NCBI RefSeq assembly: GCF_012952295.1
Contig: NZ_JABBCH010000001.1
Location: forward strand, 310,001 to 374,000
Length of the DNA: 64,000 nt
Source of the DNA: Crystallibacter degradans
GTDB taxonomy: Bacteria > Actinomycetota > Actinomycetes > Actinomycetales > Micrococcaceae
Direction of reading: 5' to 3'
The position numbers and the translations under genes are program-made. Below, in pieces: positions 8,443 to 17,323 of the stretch (position 1 is its first letter; each line of letters starts with the position of its first letter). The notes under the pieces are model-generated. The model was not told where the DNA came from. It worked only from the letters and a program-made list of their open reading frames with translations, and did no database searches.

Positions 8443-9354
8443 TCAGTCCTTGCCGCCGTCCAGAATCCGCGCTGCCAGGTCCACCACGGCTTCGGCCCGC
8501 GGGCTCAGGGACATGTCTTCGGGCCAGATGGCGCAGACCGTGGTCCGGGTGGCCGGCGGAGACAGCGGCCGAATGGCCACCGGACGGCCTTCGACGGTCA
8601 GCCCCGGCGAGTTCGGCCTGGACATCAGCAGGGCGTACCCAAGTCCGCGGCCGACCATGGCCTGGACGAGGACCATCTGGGGCATTGACGAGACAACGTT
8701 GGGACGCAGGCCGCGTTCGGCGAAGACGTGGTGGGTGTTGGCAGTGCTGGGGCTGGAGTCGTACATGATCAGGGGCTCCCCTGCCAGCTGCGCCAGATCC
8801 ACCGTCTCCTGTGCGGCCAGCTTGTGGTCCGGCGGCAGGACCGCTTCGAGTTCCGTCCGGTAGATGGTCCGCTGGTTGTAACCCGCGGGCAGCTGCATGT
8901 CGTAGACAATGGCCATGTCCAGGAGTCCTGCGTCCAGCGCGGGCAGCAGTTCGGTGTGCGTGCCCACGGTGACATCTACCTTCAGCTCCGGATGCGCCGC
9001 GGGCAGGGCTTCGAGGATGCCGGGCAGCATGTTGTGGGCCAGGCTGCTGAAACAGCCGAGCTTCACCGGGCCCTTGAGCGTGCCTGCTTCTCCGGCCAAG
9101 TCGTTGACCAGGTCATTGGCCTCGCGGACAAGCCGGCGGGCCCGCTGGGCAAAGAACTGCCCCGCAGGGGTCAGCTGGAGTCCGCGCGCCTTGCGCCGCA
9201 CGCACAACTGCTCCCCGGCCACTTTCTCCAGGGCTGTGATCGCCTGGGAGAGAGCGGACTCCGAGATGCGCAGGCTGGCGGCGGCCGCACTCATGGTGGG
9301 GAAATCGGGCAGGGCAGCGAAAAGCTCCAGCTGGCGGAGCGTGAAGTTGGCCAC
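8443..9354 (-). CDS. LysR-family regulator (second of the pair)
   Basis: 303 residues, start GTG 9354. The winged helix-turn-helix runs through TLRQLELFAALPDFPTMSAA and LRISESALSQAITALE; the effector domain has LDMAIVYDMQL. Its closest relative in the window is the LysR at 4435-5367. It is divergent from the MHS transporter at 9524 and convergent with the P450 operon, whose last gene ends 8 nt from this gene's stop. It probably controls the transporter. Together the two regulators bracket the P450 operon, which suggests a common pathway under related inducers. Confidence 0.85.
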   Translation of the reverse strand: MANFTLRQLELFAALPDFPTMSAAAASLRISESALSQAITALEKVAGEQLCVRRKARGLQLTPAGQFFAQRARRLVREANDLVNDLAGEAGTLKGPVKLGCFSSLAHNMLPGILEALPAAHPELKVDVTVGTHTELLPALDAGLLDMAIVYDMQLPAGYNQRTIYRTELEAVLPPDHKLAAQETVDLAQLAGEPLIMYDSSPSTANTHHVFAERGLRPNVVSSMPQMVLVQAMVGRGLGYALLMSRPNSPGLTVEGRPVAIRPLSPPATRTTVCAIWPEDMSLSPRAEAVVDLAARILDGGKD

Positions 9355-9392
9355 AGTTCTTCAGTCCAATCAAGGAAGTTGTTCTGTTCTCT

Positions 9393-9409
9393 GAAGTTTA
9401 CCGCAGGAT
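9393..9409 (+). promoter_or_regulatory. Candidate LysR operator in front of the MHS transporter
   Basis: GAAGTTTACCGCAGGAT, near copy of the motif at 5402-5418. It is 39 nt upstream of the lysR start and ~115 nt before the transporter start. Confidence 0.42.
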
Positions 9410-9523
9410 GTTTTCCCGTGATACTGGTAACAAAGGCGGATTAGTTCCAATCTCAACCGTTCAGGAATTTAATCGAACCCCGCGCCGGCCACGTTGCAGT
9501 AGCCGCCCGATCAAGGAATATCT

Positions 9524-10936
9524 ATGAGCACTCTCGCGCAGCCCCGCTCCGAGGCTTCGAACCAGCGCCGGGTGGCCTTTGCCACCATCATCGGCACCAC
9601 CATCGAGTGGTACGACTTCTTCATTTATGCCACGGCCGCCGGTCTGGTGTTCGCCGACCTCTTCTTCAAGCCGGCCGGCGACTCGATTGGCCTGCTGCTT
9701 GCCTTCGCTTCCGTCGGCATCAGCTTCCTCTTCCGGCCGCTGGGCGCCTTCCTGGCCGGCCACTACGGCGACAAGATCGGCCGTCGCGCCATGCTGGTGC
9801 TCACGCTGATCCTGATGGGCGCGTCCACCACGCTGATCGGCTTCCTGCCCACCTATGCCACCGCCGGCGTGCTGGCGCCCATCATGCTGCTCCTGCTGCG
9901 CATCGTCCAGGGCATCTCCGCCGGTGGAGAATGGGGCGGAGCCGTCCTGATGGCCGTCGAGCATGCTCCGCGGGACCGCCGCGGCCGCGCAGGCTCCTTC
10001 CCGCAGTTGGGTGTTCCCCTGGGCATGCTGCTGGCCTCGGGCGTCACCGCCTTGATGACCGGTGTCATCTCCCCCGGCGCAGCATTCGTCGAATGGGGCT
10101 GGCGCGTACCGTTCCTGCTGAGCTTCGTGCTCATTGTGGTCGGCTACATTGTCCGCCGGACCGTGGAGGAAAGCCCGGTCTTCCAGGAAATCGCGGAGAA
10201 GAAAGAGCAGCGCTCAGTTCCCGCCGTCGAGCTCTTCAAGAAGCACTGGCTGCTGGTCATCCTGGCCGCGCTGGTCTTCGCCGGCAACAACGCTGCGGGC
10301 TACATGGCAACCGGCGGGTTCATCCCCAGCTACGCCACCGATCCGAACGGTTCGGTCGGGCTGGACCGTACCCCGGTCCTACTGGCCATCACGTTCGGTG
10401 CCGCCATGTGGTTTGTCTTTACCCTGCTGGCCGGCATTCTCGCCGACAAGATCGGCCGCAAGAAGACCTACCTGATCGGCTTCACCGCGCAGGCAATCAC
10501 CGTCTTCCCGCTGTTCTGGCTGATCAACACCGGCGAGCTTTGGGGCCTCTACCTGGCGCTGGGACTGTTCTCGGTAGGGCTGGGACTGAGCTACGGGCCG
10601 CAGGCGGCCTGGTACAGCGAGATCTTCCCGGCCTCCGTGCGATTCTCCGGCGTCTCGATCTCCTACGCCCTTGGCGCCATCCTCGGCGGAGCGTTCGCGC
10701 CTACCATTGCCCAGGCACTGGTACAGGCAACCGGTTCCTCCACGGCTATTTCTGTCTACCTGCTGGTCGCGACCTTCGTGGCCATGGGCGCCGTGTTGGT
10801 CCTGCGGGACCGCCCGGGGATCGACCTGAGCATTAAGAACCAGGCCGAGCAGGAAGTCGGAGCCACCATCTTCGATAAGCGCCGCGGCGCCTCCACCGAT
10901 GACGTCGCCGTCGACGTCACGAAGGCCACGGTCTAA
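9524..10936 (+). CDS. MHS-family MFS proton symporter
   Basis: 470 residues with 12 predicted membrane segments. The N-terminus has the metabolite:H+ symporter signature (IGTTIEWYDFFIYATAAG) and the loop GHYGDKIGRRAML. The family includes ShiA, KgtP, PcaT and the betaine carrier ProP, so the likely substrate is an organic acid, an aromatic acid or a betaine taken up with protons. It is divergent from a LysR paralogous to the P450 regulator, so I infer that it imports the P450 substrate or a relative. It ends in a strong terminator. The C-terminal ~40 residues are a charged cytoplasmic tail. Confidence 0.87.
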   Translation: MSTLAQPRSEASNQRRVAFATIIGTTIEWYDFFIYATAAGLVFADLFFKPAGDSIGLLLAFASVGISFLFRPLGAFLAGHYGDKIGRRAMLVLTLILMGASTTLIGFLPTYATAGVLAPIMLLLLRIVQGISAGGEWGGAVLMAVEHAPRDRRGRAGSFPQLGVPLGMLLASGVTALMTGVISPGAAFVEWGWRVPFLLSFVLIVVGYIVRRTVEESPVFQEIAEKKEQRSVPAVELFKKHWLLVILAALVFAGNNAAGYMATGGFIPSYATDPNGSVGLDRTPVLLAITFGAAMWFVFTLLAGILADKIGRKKTYLIGFTAQAITVFPLFWLINTGELWGLYLALGLFSVGLGLSYGPQAAWYSEIFPASVRFSGVSISYALGAILGGAFAPTIAQALVQATGSSTAISVYLLVATFVAMGAVLVLRDRPGIDLSIKNQAEQEVGATIFDKRRGASTDDVAVDVTKATV

Positions 10937-10959
10937 AGCGCTCCTGCGCAGAACTGCCC

Positions 10960-10994
10960 GAAGGGGCCCCGGGTTCTATGTCCGGGGCCCCTTC
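10960..10994 (+). terminator. Terminator after the MHS transporter
   Basis: Perfect 13-bp stem: GAAGGGGCCCCGG (10960-10972) and its complement (10982-10994) around a 9-nt loop, 24 nt after the stop codon. Followed by GTTTG. Confidence 0.85.
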
Positions 10995-11032
10995 GTTTGC
11001 ACGGCGCCGGGGCCGGGCCAGACCGGAGCCGG

Positions 11033-11164
11033 TCAGCGTTGCGGCTGCGCGCGAAGGACCTCCAGCCGCTGGCGGAACCCCGTCTCATCGATCTCCCCGC
11101 GGGCATACCGCTCGCGCAGACGTCTTCGGCCCCGAGGACACTCTCCTGCCTGCGATTGCGCCAC
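11033..11164 (-). pseudogene. SHOCT-domain remnant or very small SHOCT protein
   Basis: On the minus strand a 43-codon frame from GTG 11164 to TGA at 11033 carries a SHOCT-type domain: LRERYARGEIDETGFRQRLE and then VLRAQ. SHOCT domains are usually the C-terminal ~30 residues of small membrane proteins. The sequence upstream in this frame (PLHHVAQSQAG) shows no membrane helix, so this looks like the surviving tail of a decayed gene. A minimal intact gene is less likely. It sits in a 430-nt spacer between convergent genes, which otherwise holds only the two terminators listed. Confidence 0.5.
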
Positions 11165-11308
11165 ATGGTGCAGCGGGCGGCCCGCGGAAGCCCGGGTTCA
11201 TGATCCGAGCGTACCTGCGCGACGGGGCGCTGCGCTTCCACCCGGCGTTGTAGCGGGCCTACTCCACCGGGAGTACGCCCGCTTGAATACGTGGTTTAAC
11301 TGCGAAAC

Positions 11309-11346
11309 GGGATTCTGCTGCTGCCGCGAAAGCAGAGCAGAATCCC
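11309..11346 (-). terminator. Terminator after folD
   Basis: 11-bp stem GGGATTCTGCT (11309-11319) with AGCAGAATCCC (11336-11346), 20 nt past the folD stop on the minus strand. Confidence 0.75.
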
Positions 11347-11366
11347 GAAACGCAGCGGAACTGTGG

Positions 11367-12266
11367 TCAGCGTGCCTGGCGCTCGGCGGCTTCCACTACG
11401 TTGGCCAGCAGCATGGCGCGGGTCATCGGACCCACCCCACCCGGGTTCGGCGAGAGCCAGCTGGCCACGGACTGGGCCGCGGGCTCCACGTCGCCGGTGA
11501 CCTTCGCCTTGCCGGTCTCCTCATCCTCAACGCGGCTAACGCCAACGTCGAGCACGATGGCACCGGGCTTGAGATCTTCGGCCTTGACCATGTGCGGCAT
11601 GCCGGCGGCGGCAATCACCACATCCGCGCGGCGCAGCTCGTCGGCCAGGTCCACGGTGCCGGTATGGGCCAGCACAACAGTGGCGTTGATGGTCTTGCGG
11701 GTCAGCAGCAGTCCCAGCGGCCGGCCCACGGTCACACCGCGGCCCACCACCAGCACCCGCTTGCCGGCCAGCTTAATGTCGTGGCGCAGCAGCAGTTCCA
11801 CGCAGCCGTGCGGGGTGCACGGCAGCGGCGAATCCAACGGCGCGTTGACGTTGAGCACCAGCCGGCCCAGGTTCATCGGGTGCAGACCGTCGGCGTCCTT
11901 GGCAGGATCCATCTTCTCCAGGATGGCGTTGGTGTCGATGTGCTTGGGCAGCGGCAGCTGGACGATGTAGCCAGTGCAGGCCGGATCGTTGTTCAGCTCA
12001 TCGAGGACCGATTCCAGTTCCTCCTGCGAGATGGTGTCCGGCAGGTCGCGGCGGATGGAATTGATGCCCACCTCGGCGCAGTCCTTGTGTTTGCCACCGA
12101 CGTACCACTTGCTGCCGGGGTCCTCCCCCACCAGCACGGTGCCGAGGCCGGGAACGATCCCGCGGGTCTTCAGTGCGGCGACCCGCTCGGCGAGCTCTTC
12201 CTTAATGCGTTTGGCCGTGGCCGTTCCGTCCAGCTTCTGCGCGGTCTGGGTGGCTTCAGAATTCAT
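11367..12266 (-). CDS. folD: Bifunctional methylene-THF dehydrogenase/methenyl-THF cyclohydrolase
   Basis: 299 residues. The catalytic lysine region YVGGKHKDC is at residues 55-63 (Lys59), the PxPLP-like segment reads QLPLPKHID, and the Rossmann motif [13 protein letters not shown] is complete, followed by GPMTRAML near the C-terminus. It interconverts 5,10-methylene-, methenyl- and 10-formyl-tetrahydrofolate in the cytoplasm. It lies 52 nt downstream of glyA on the same strand, so glyA-folD is one transcript and shares the ZTP riboswitch. ATG 12266 is preceded by AGGAG. Full length. Confidence 0.96.
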   Translation of the reverse strand: MNSEATQTAQKLDGTATAKRIKEELAERVAALKTRGIVPGLGTVLVGEDPGSKWYVGGKHKDCAEVGINSIRRDLPDTISQEELESVLDELNNDPACTGYIVQLPLPKHIDTNAILEKMDPAKDADGLHPMNLGRLVLNVNAPLDSPLPCTPHGCVELLLRHDIKLAGKRVLVVGRGVTVGRPLGLLLTRKTINATVVLAHTGTVDLADELRRADVVIAAAGMPHMVKAEDLKPGAIVLDVGVSRVEDEETGKAKVTGDVEPAAQSVASWLSPNPGGVGPMTRAMLLANVVEAAERQAR

Positions 12267-12318
12267 CGGGCTCCTGTTCGGAATACGTGTGGACTGCGGG
12301 AACCGGCCGGAGCCGGCG

Positions 12319-13602
12319 TTACCACTGCTCGTGGCCGGGGTACAGCGGGAACTGCTGGGCCAGCTTGGTCACGCGCGTGCGCAGCGCCTCGACGTCGGCG
12401 CCGCCCTTCAGCGCTGTGGCGATGATATCCGCAACCTCGGTGAATTCGGTAGAGCCGAAACCGCGCGTGGCCAGCGCCGGCGTGCCGATGCGCAGGCCGG
12501 AGGTGACCATCGGCGGGCGCGGGTCGAACGGCACGGCGTTGCGGTTCACGGTGATGCCGACTGAATGGAGCAGGTCTTCGGCCTGCTGGCCGTCCAGCTC
12601 GGAGTTGCGCAGGTCCACCAGGACCAGGTGCACGTCGGTGCCGCCCGTCAGCACGGAGACGCCGGCCTCGGTGACATCGGCGGCGGTCAGCCGTTCGGCC
12701 AGGATGCGGGCACCCTCAAGCACGCGCGCCTGGCGGTCCTTGAACTCCTGGCTGCCGGCGATCTTGAACGCCACGGCCTTGGCTGCGATGACGTGCATCA
12801 GCGGTCCGCCCTGCTGGCCCGGGAAGACATTGGAGTTGATCTTCTTGGCGAAATCCTGCTTGCCCAGGATGACACCCGAGCGCGGTCCGGCCAGGGTCTT
12901 GTGCACGGTGGAGGTTACGACGTCGGAATGCGGCACCGGGTTCGGGTGCAGGCCGGCCGCCACCAGGCCGGCGAAATGCGCCATGTCGGTCCAGAAGTAG
13001 GCGCCGACCTCGTCCGCGATGGAGCGGAAGGCCTCGAAGTCCAGCTGCCGCGGGTAGGCGGACCAGCCGGCGATGATGACGTTCGGACGCTCGGCCAGTG
13101 CCTGCTCGCGGACCTTGTCCATGTCCACGCGGAAGGTCTGCGGGTCCACCTCGTACGCGGCGACCTTGTAGAGCTTGCCGGAGAAGTTCAGCTTCATGCC
13201 GTGGGTGAGGTGACCGCCATGGGCCAGGGACAGACCCATGATCTTGTCGCCCGGGTTGATCAGGGCGGCGAGCGCGGCGGCGTTGGCCTGCGCGCCAGCG
13301 TGCGGCTGGACGTTGGCGAACTCGGCGCCGAACAGCTTCTTGACGCGTTCGATGGCCAGGTTCTCGGCCACATCCACGTGCTCGCAGCCGCCGTAGTAAC
13401 GGCGGCCCGGGTAGCCCTCGGCGTATTTGTTGGTCAGGACGGATCCCTGCACCTCCAGCACGGAGCGCGGGGCGAAGTTTTCGGAGGCAATCATTTCCAG
13501 CGTGTCGCGCTGGCGCCCGAGCTCGGCATCGAGAACGGCGGCGATTTCGGGATCGACTTCGGCCAGAGGCTGGTCGGTGACTGACGGGGTGGAAGACGTC
13601 AC
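12319..13602 (-). CDS. glyA: Serine hydroxymethyltransferase
   Basis: 427 residues. The PLP lysine lies in [14 protein letters not shown], and the family segments [23 protein letters not shown] and [11 protein letters not shown] are present. It converts serine and THF to glycine and methylene-THF. GTG 13602 follows a GGAG run. The ~125-nt leader between the riboswitch and the start is long. With folD it forms a C1 operon; here the operon lies beside a P450 cassette and near purU. Full length. Confidence 0.97.
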   Translation of the reverse strand: MTSSTPSVTDQPLAEVDPEIAAVLDAELGRQRDTLEMIASENFAPRSVLEVQGSVLTNKYAEGYPGRRYYGGCEHVDVAENLAIERVKKLFGAEFANVQPHAGAQANAAALAALINPGDKIMGLSLAHGGHLTHGMKLNFSGKLYKVAAYEVDPQTFRVDMDKVREQALAERPNVIIAGWSAYPRQLDFEAFRSIADEVGAYFWTDMAHFAGLVAAGLHPNPVPHSDVVTSTVHKTLAGPRSGVILGKQDFAKKINSNVFPGQQGGPLMHVIAAKAVAFKIAGSQEFKDRQARVLEGARILAERLTAADVTEAGVSVLTGGTDVHLVLVDLRNSELDGQQAEDLLHSVGITVNRNAVPFDPRPPMVTSGLRIGTPALATRGFGSTEFTEVADIIATALKGGADVEALRTRVTKLAQQFPLYPGHEQW

Positions 13603-13724
13603 GGGGTTCTCCTGGAGGTAAGGGATTTGCTACAGGTCAGGCTACCGGTTGCGGGCAGACTCACGCATTGTGTGTCCGGCCTGCGGAAATTACGCCCTCA
13701 GGCACATCCGGTTGAAACTTGACC

Positions 13725-13785
13725 CTCGGCCCAGGCGTGCGATCCGTGGTCTGCACTGTGCAGCTCCAGTCAACCCGTGGTCGAT
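13725..13785 (-). promoter_or_regulatory. ZTP (pfl) riboswitch in the glyA-folD leader
   Basis: Read on the minus strand, the leader holds the ZTP-riboswitch core. GGTTGACTGGAG is followed by a small hairpin (CTGCA-CAG-TGCAG), then ACCACGG and GCACGCCTGGGC. The conserved pieces TGACTGG, ACC(A/G)CGG and CGCCTGGGC occur in the right order and spacing. ZTP riboswitches sense the purine intermediate ZMP/ZTP when 10-formyl-THF is short and switch on glyA, folD and purH-type genes. The position ~125 nt upstream of glyA fits. The GGGGAGC segment is diverged here (GGATCGC), so a covariance-model search would settle it. Confidence 0.72.
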
Positions 13786-13956
13786 TGGCCCTGCCGCCGC
13801 TTCCTGATGGTGGTCCACCTGACGCCAGTCGCGACGAAAAGCAAGTCTACTGTGCGTAATGCAGGCAGTGAAAAGTACGACGGCGGAATACCTGCGCGCC
13901 CGGGGCCGTTGGAGCCTACAGAAGTTGACGTATCAACCAACTTGGACAGGAGCGGC

Positions 13957-15078
13957 ATGGACAAGGTTCTGGACGCAGTGATTATCGGCGCCGGCCAGGC
14001 CGGCCTCAGCGCCGCCTACCACTTGCAGCGGCGCGGCCTGGTTCCGCAGCAGGACTACATAGTCCTGGACGCGAACGAAGGCCCCGGCGGCGCGTGGCGG
14101 CACCGCTGGCCCTCCCTGACCTTCGACGCAGCGCACGGGCTGCACGATCTCCCCGGCCTCCCGCTCGGGGTTCCGGACCCCGCAGAGCCGGCCTCCGCCG
14201 TCGTTAGCCGTTACTACGGTGCCTACGAGCAGAAGTTCAACCTTCCCGTCCACCGTCCCGAACGCGTTGAATCCATTACCAACAACGACGACGGCGCCGG
14301 GCAGCTGCTGCGGGTCACCAGTGCCTCGGGCCGCGAGTGGCTGGCGCGCACGGTGATCAGCGGTACCGGCACCTGGGACCGGCCGTACTGGCCCTACTAC
14401 CCCGGGCGCGAGACATTCCGCGGCCGGCAGCTGCACACCCATGACTTCCGCTCCGCCGAGGACTTCCGCGGCAAGCGCGTGCTGGTGGTCGGCGGCGGGA
14501 CGTCGGCCCTGCAGTTCCTGCTCCAGCTCGACGCCGCCGGTGCACAGACCGTCTGGTCCACCCGGCGGGAGCCGGACTTCATTACCGAGCCCTTCGATGC
14601 CAGCTGGGGCATCGAGGTTGAACGTAAGGTCAACGAACGCACGCGCGCCGGGCTGCCGCCGGTGAGCGTGGTCGGCGTGACGGGCCTGCCGCTGAACGAG
14701 ACCTATAAGGCCGGTATCGACGCCGGCGTCCTGGTCTCCCGCGGGCGGCTTGCCCGGATCACCGGGGACGGTGTGGTGTTTGCGGACGGATCGGCCGAGC
14801 AAGTGGATGCCATCCTGTGGGCAACCGGCTTCCGCGCCTCGCTGGACCATCTGGCCCCGCTGCAGCTGCGCGAGCCCGGCGGCGGCATCCGCATGGGCCC
14901 GGACGCCGTCTCCGTGGTCAAGGAACCGCGGCTGTTCCTCGTGGGGTACGGCTCCTCCGCCTCGACAGTCGGCGCCACCCGGGCCGGCCGGGCGGCGGCG
15001 ATGGCCGCGGTGCGCCAGCTGAAGACTGCCGGGGTACCGGACCAAAGAGCGCGCGCACTGGCGGCGGTGGCGGGCTGA
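13957..15078 (+). CDS. FAD-dependent NAD(P)-binding oxidoreductase (flavin monooxygenase-like)
   Basis: 373 residues from ATG 13957, chosen because AGGAG lies 4 nt upstream; the frame is open ~180 nt further but without a start signal. FAD motif AVIIGAGQAGLSAAYHL near the N-terminus, a second Rossmann motif VLVVGGGTSALQF around residue 176, and ATGFRAS in the C-terminal half, as in CzcO/flavin-monooxygenase-like proteins. The substrate is unknown. It is divergent from glyA and has no operon partner; purU follows 74 nt later from its own promoter. Cytoplasmic. Confidence 0.82.
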   Translation: MDKVLDAVIIGAGQAGLSAAYHLQRRGLVPQQDYIVLDANEGPGGAWRHRWPSLTFDAAHGLHDLPGLPLGVPDPAEPASAVVSRYYGAYEQKFNLPVHRPERVESITNNDDGAGQLLRVTSASGREWLARTVISGTGTWDRPYWPYYPGRETFRGRQLHTHDFRSAEDFRGKRVLVVGGGTSALQFLLQLDAAGAQTVWSTRREPDFITEPFDASWGIEVERKVNERTRAGLPPVSVVGVTGLPLNETYKAGIDAGVLVSRGRLARITGDGVVFADGSAEQVDAILWATGFRASLDHLAPLQLREPGGGIRMGPDAVSVVKEPRLFLVGYGSSASTVGATRAGRAAAMAAVRQLKTAGVPDQRARALAAVAG

Positions 15079-15139
15079 CGCAGTAGCGGCTGAGGCGGGT
15101 AGCGGCTGACGCCGTCGTCGGTCTTGCTGCCCGCACCGG

Positions 15140-15152
15140 TAACCTTGGAGCT
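15140..15152 (+). promoter_or_regulatory. Leaderless-type -10 box of purU
   Basis: TAACCT followed by exactly 7 nt and the GTG start at 15153, so transcription probably begins at the start codon. No clear -35. Confidence 0.55.
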
Positions 15153-16022
15153 GTGAGTGAAGCTTCCCTGCCCAGCACCGATTCCACCTACAACCTGACG
15201 CTCTCCTGCGAGGACCGCCCCGGCATTGTGTACGCCGTGACCGGAGCGCTGGTGGAAGCCGGCTGCAATATCGTCGATTCGCAGCAGTACGGGAACCCGA
15301 ATTCCGGCCGGTTCTTCATGCGCGTTGCCGTCACCACCGGCACGTCCTACACAGACCTGCACCGGGCGCTGCAGCCCGTGGCCGAAACCTTCACCATGCA
15401 GTGGAGCCTGAACCCGCAGGGCGCCAAGCTGCGCACCCTGCTGATGGCTTCCAAGTCCGCGCACTGCCTCAACTCGCTGTTGTTCCAGCAGCGCTCGGGC
15501 ACGCTGCCCATCGACGTCCCGGTCATCGTCTCCAACCACACGGACCTGGCTGACATGGCGGAGTTCTACGGCATCGAATTCCGCCATATTCCGGTCACGC
15601 CGGACACCAAAGCCGAAGCCGAACAAGCGCTGCGCGACCTGATGGCCGAATGCGACATCGAGCTCGTGGTGCTCGCCCGCTACATGCAGATCCTGAGCAA
15701 TGAACTCTGCACGGACCTGCAGGGCAAGGCGATCAACATCCACCACTCCTTCCTGCCGTCCTTCAAGGGCGCCAGGCCCTACCACCAGGCGCACGACCGC
15801 GGCGTCAAACTGATCGGCGCCACGGCGCACTACGTCACGCCGGACCTGGACGAGGGCCCGATCATCGAGCAGGAAGTCATCCGCGTGGACCACGCGAAGT
15901 CGGCCGAGCAGTTCGTGGCCATGGGCCGCGACGTGGAAGCCCGCACCCTCGCCACCGCCGTCCAGTGGCATGCCGAGCACCGTGTCCTGCTGGACGGGCA
16001 CCGGACCGTCGTCTTCAACTGA
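15153..16022 (+). CDS. purU: Formyltetrahydrofolate deformylase
   Basis: 289 residues from GTG 15153. An N-terminal ACT domain (YNLTLSCEDRPGIVYAVTGAL) is followed by a formyl-transferase domain with the catalytic Asn-His motif INIHHSFLPSFKGARPYHQA and the downstream ATAHYVTPDLDEGPII carrying the catalytic Asp. It hydrolyses 10-formyl-THF to formate and THF, balancing the C1 pool. In actinobacteria purU often accompanies glyA/folD near demethylating catabolic genes; here it lies 1.5 kb from glyA. Its start fits a leaderless transcript. Confidence 0.95.
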   Translation: MSEASLPSTDSTYNLTLSCEDRPGIVYAVTGALVEAGCNIVDSQQYGNPNSGRFFMRVAVTTGTSYTDLHRALQPVAETFTMQWSLNPQGAKLRTLLMASKSAHCLNSLLFQQRSGTLPIDVPVIVSNHTDLADMAEFYGIEFRHIPVTPDTKAEAEQALRDLMAECDIELVVLARYMQILSNELCTDLQGKAINIHHSFLPSFKGARPYHQAHDRGVKLIGATAHYVTPDLDEGPIIEQEVIRVDHAKSAEQFVAMGRDVEARTLATAVQWHAEHRVLLDGHRTVVFN

Positions 16023-16106
16023 CCTCGAGACTCCGGGCTGCCCACCTCCCGGGCCTCCGCCTGCCCTGGCCCTTCACCTGCCCTTCTCCTGGCTGCCGAC
16101 CCCACG

Positions 16107-16118
16107 TAGGGTCGGAGC
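16107..16118 (+). promoter_or_regulatory. Leaderless-type -10 box of the methyltransferase
   Basis: TAGGGT, 6 nt, then ATG 16119. Confidence 0.5.
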
Positions 16119-16730
16119 ATGGGCAACTACGAGAGGGACCTGACAACCTACTATGACCGGCAGGCCGAGGCCTGCGATGCCCGCGAGCCGGATCCACAGC
16201 GGGTAGCCAAGCGCAGCGAGTTCATCGAGCACCTCAAGGCAACCCGCCGGCATGACCTGCTGGAGATCGGCTGCGGCACCGGCGTGGACGGCCTGGCGTT
16301 CAAGGCCGCCGGCATCCGTTACACCGGCGTGGACCTCTCCGAAACGAGCGTCCGGCTGGCCCGGCACAAACAGCTCGAAGCCTCGGTCGCCTCTGCCCGC
16401 GAACTGCCTTTCGCCGACGAAACCTTCGACGCCGGCTGGACCATGAGCACGCTGCTGCACGTGGCCAACACCGATCTCTACGGGGTCCTGACCGAAATCA
16501 TGCGGGTCCTCAAACCCGGCTCTCCCTTGGCCGTGGGCCTCTGGTCCGGCTCCGACAGCGAGGGCATCAACGCCGCGGACGATCAGGAACCGCAGCGCTT
16601 CTTCAGCCGCCGCTCCGACGAAACAATCCTGAGCCTGTTCGAACCGCACGGCACCATCCGGGACTTCGCGACATGGGAACACCGGCAGGATCCCGGGCAC
16701 TACCAGTACTTCATCATCTATAAACCCTGA
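16119..16730 (+). CDS. Class I SAM-dependent methyltransferase
   Basis: 203 residues. SAM-binding motif I is LLEIGCGTGVDGLAF (residues ~46-60). Motif II-like YTGVDLSE, the acidic turn and LPFADETFDAGWTMSTLLHV follow, as in Methyltransf_11 proteins. The C-terminus contains FEPHGTIRDFATWE. The acceptor is unknown. It starts with YERDLTTYYDRQAE, a pattern common in small-molecule methyltransferases. It appears to be a single-gene unit with its own leaderless promoter. Confidence 0.85.
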   Translation: MGNYERDLTTYYDRQAEACDAREPDPQRVAKRSEFIEHLKATRRHDLLEIGCGTGVDGLAFKAAGIRYTGVDLSETSVRLARHKQLEASVASARELPFADETFDAGWTMSTLLHVANTDLYGVLTEIMRVLKPGSPLAVGLWSGSDSEGINAADDQEPQRFFSRRSDETILSLFEPHGTIRDFATWEHRQDPGHYQYFIIYKP

Positions 16731-16774
16731 TTTACGACGGCGGTGCGCACCCCGCGCCGCCACCGCGGCTTGGG

Positions 16775-16787
16775 TAGGCTGGTTGCC
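16775..16787 (+). promoter_or_regulatory. Leaderless-type -10 box of the hexapeptide protein
   Basis: TAGGCT followed by 7 nt and ATG 16788. This decides the start over an upstream GTG at 16743. Confidence 0.55.
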
Positions 16788-17306
16788 ATGGCCCACATCA
16801 TCACACTCGCCGGCAAAACCCCGGCCACCGACCCGTCCGCCTTTGTCGCTCCCACCGCCACCTTGAGCGGCGATGTTGAACTGGCTGCCGATTCCAGCGC
16901 CTTCTACGGCGTCTCGGTCCGCGGCGATACCGCCCCGATCCGGGTGGGTGCAGGCAGCAACCTGCAGGACAACGTGGTGCTTCACGCTGACGAGGGCTTC
17001 CCGTGCACCGTGGGTGCCGGCGTCAGCATCGGGCACACGGCCGTGGTCCACGGCTGCACAGTGGAGGACAACTGCCTGATCGGCATGAGCGCGACCATCA
17101 TGAACGGTGCAGTGGTCGGTGCAGGCTCACTGGTTGCCGCGGGAGCCTTGGTGCTGGAGGGCACGCAGATCCCGCCCCGGTCCTTGGTGGCCGGAGTTCC
17201 CGCAAAGGTCCGTCGCGAACTCAGCGACGAGGAATACCAGTCGGTCCTCGACAACGCGGCGCACTACGTCGAGCTCGCCAAGCTGCACCGGGACGCCAAT
17301 GCATAA
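16788..17306 (+). CDS. Gamma-carbonic-anhydrase-like hexapeptide-repeat protein
   Basis: 172 residues from ATG 16788. A left-handed beta-helix of hexapeptide repeats is visible (VELAADSSAFYGVSVRGD, IRVGAGSNLQDN, CTVGAGVSIGHTAVVHGC). Conserved histidines in VVLHADEG and GHTAVVHGC match the zinc ligands of gamma-class carbonic anhydrases. Many family members are annotated this way without proven activity, so hydration of CO2 is only possible. An acyltransferase role is the alternative, but the His pattern favours the first. The upstream frame extends 15 codons without a start signal. Confidence 0.82.
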   Translation: MAHIITLAGKTPATDPSAFVAPTATLSGDVELAADSSAFYGVSVRGDTAPIRVGAGSNLQDNVVLHADEGFPCTVGAGVSIGHTAVVHGCTVEDNCLIGMSATIMNGAVVGAGSLVAAGALVLEGTQIPPRSLVAGVPAKVRRELSDEEYQSVLDNAAHYVELAKLHRDANA

Positions 17307-17323
17307 TTTCCGGGCAGTCGTCC

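Noticed and set aside
10899-12425. Long plus-strand open frame over folD
   Set aside because: Antisense to the certain folD gene; product has no recognisable fold and the frame only exists because of G+C bias.
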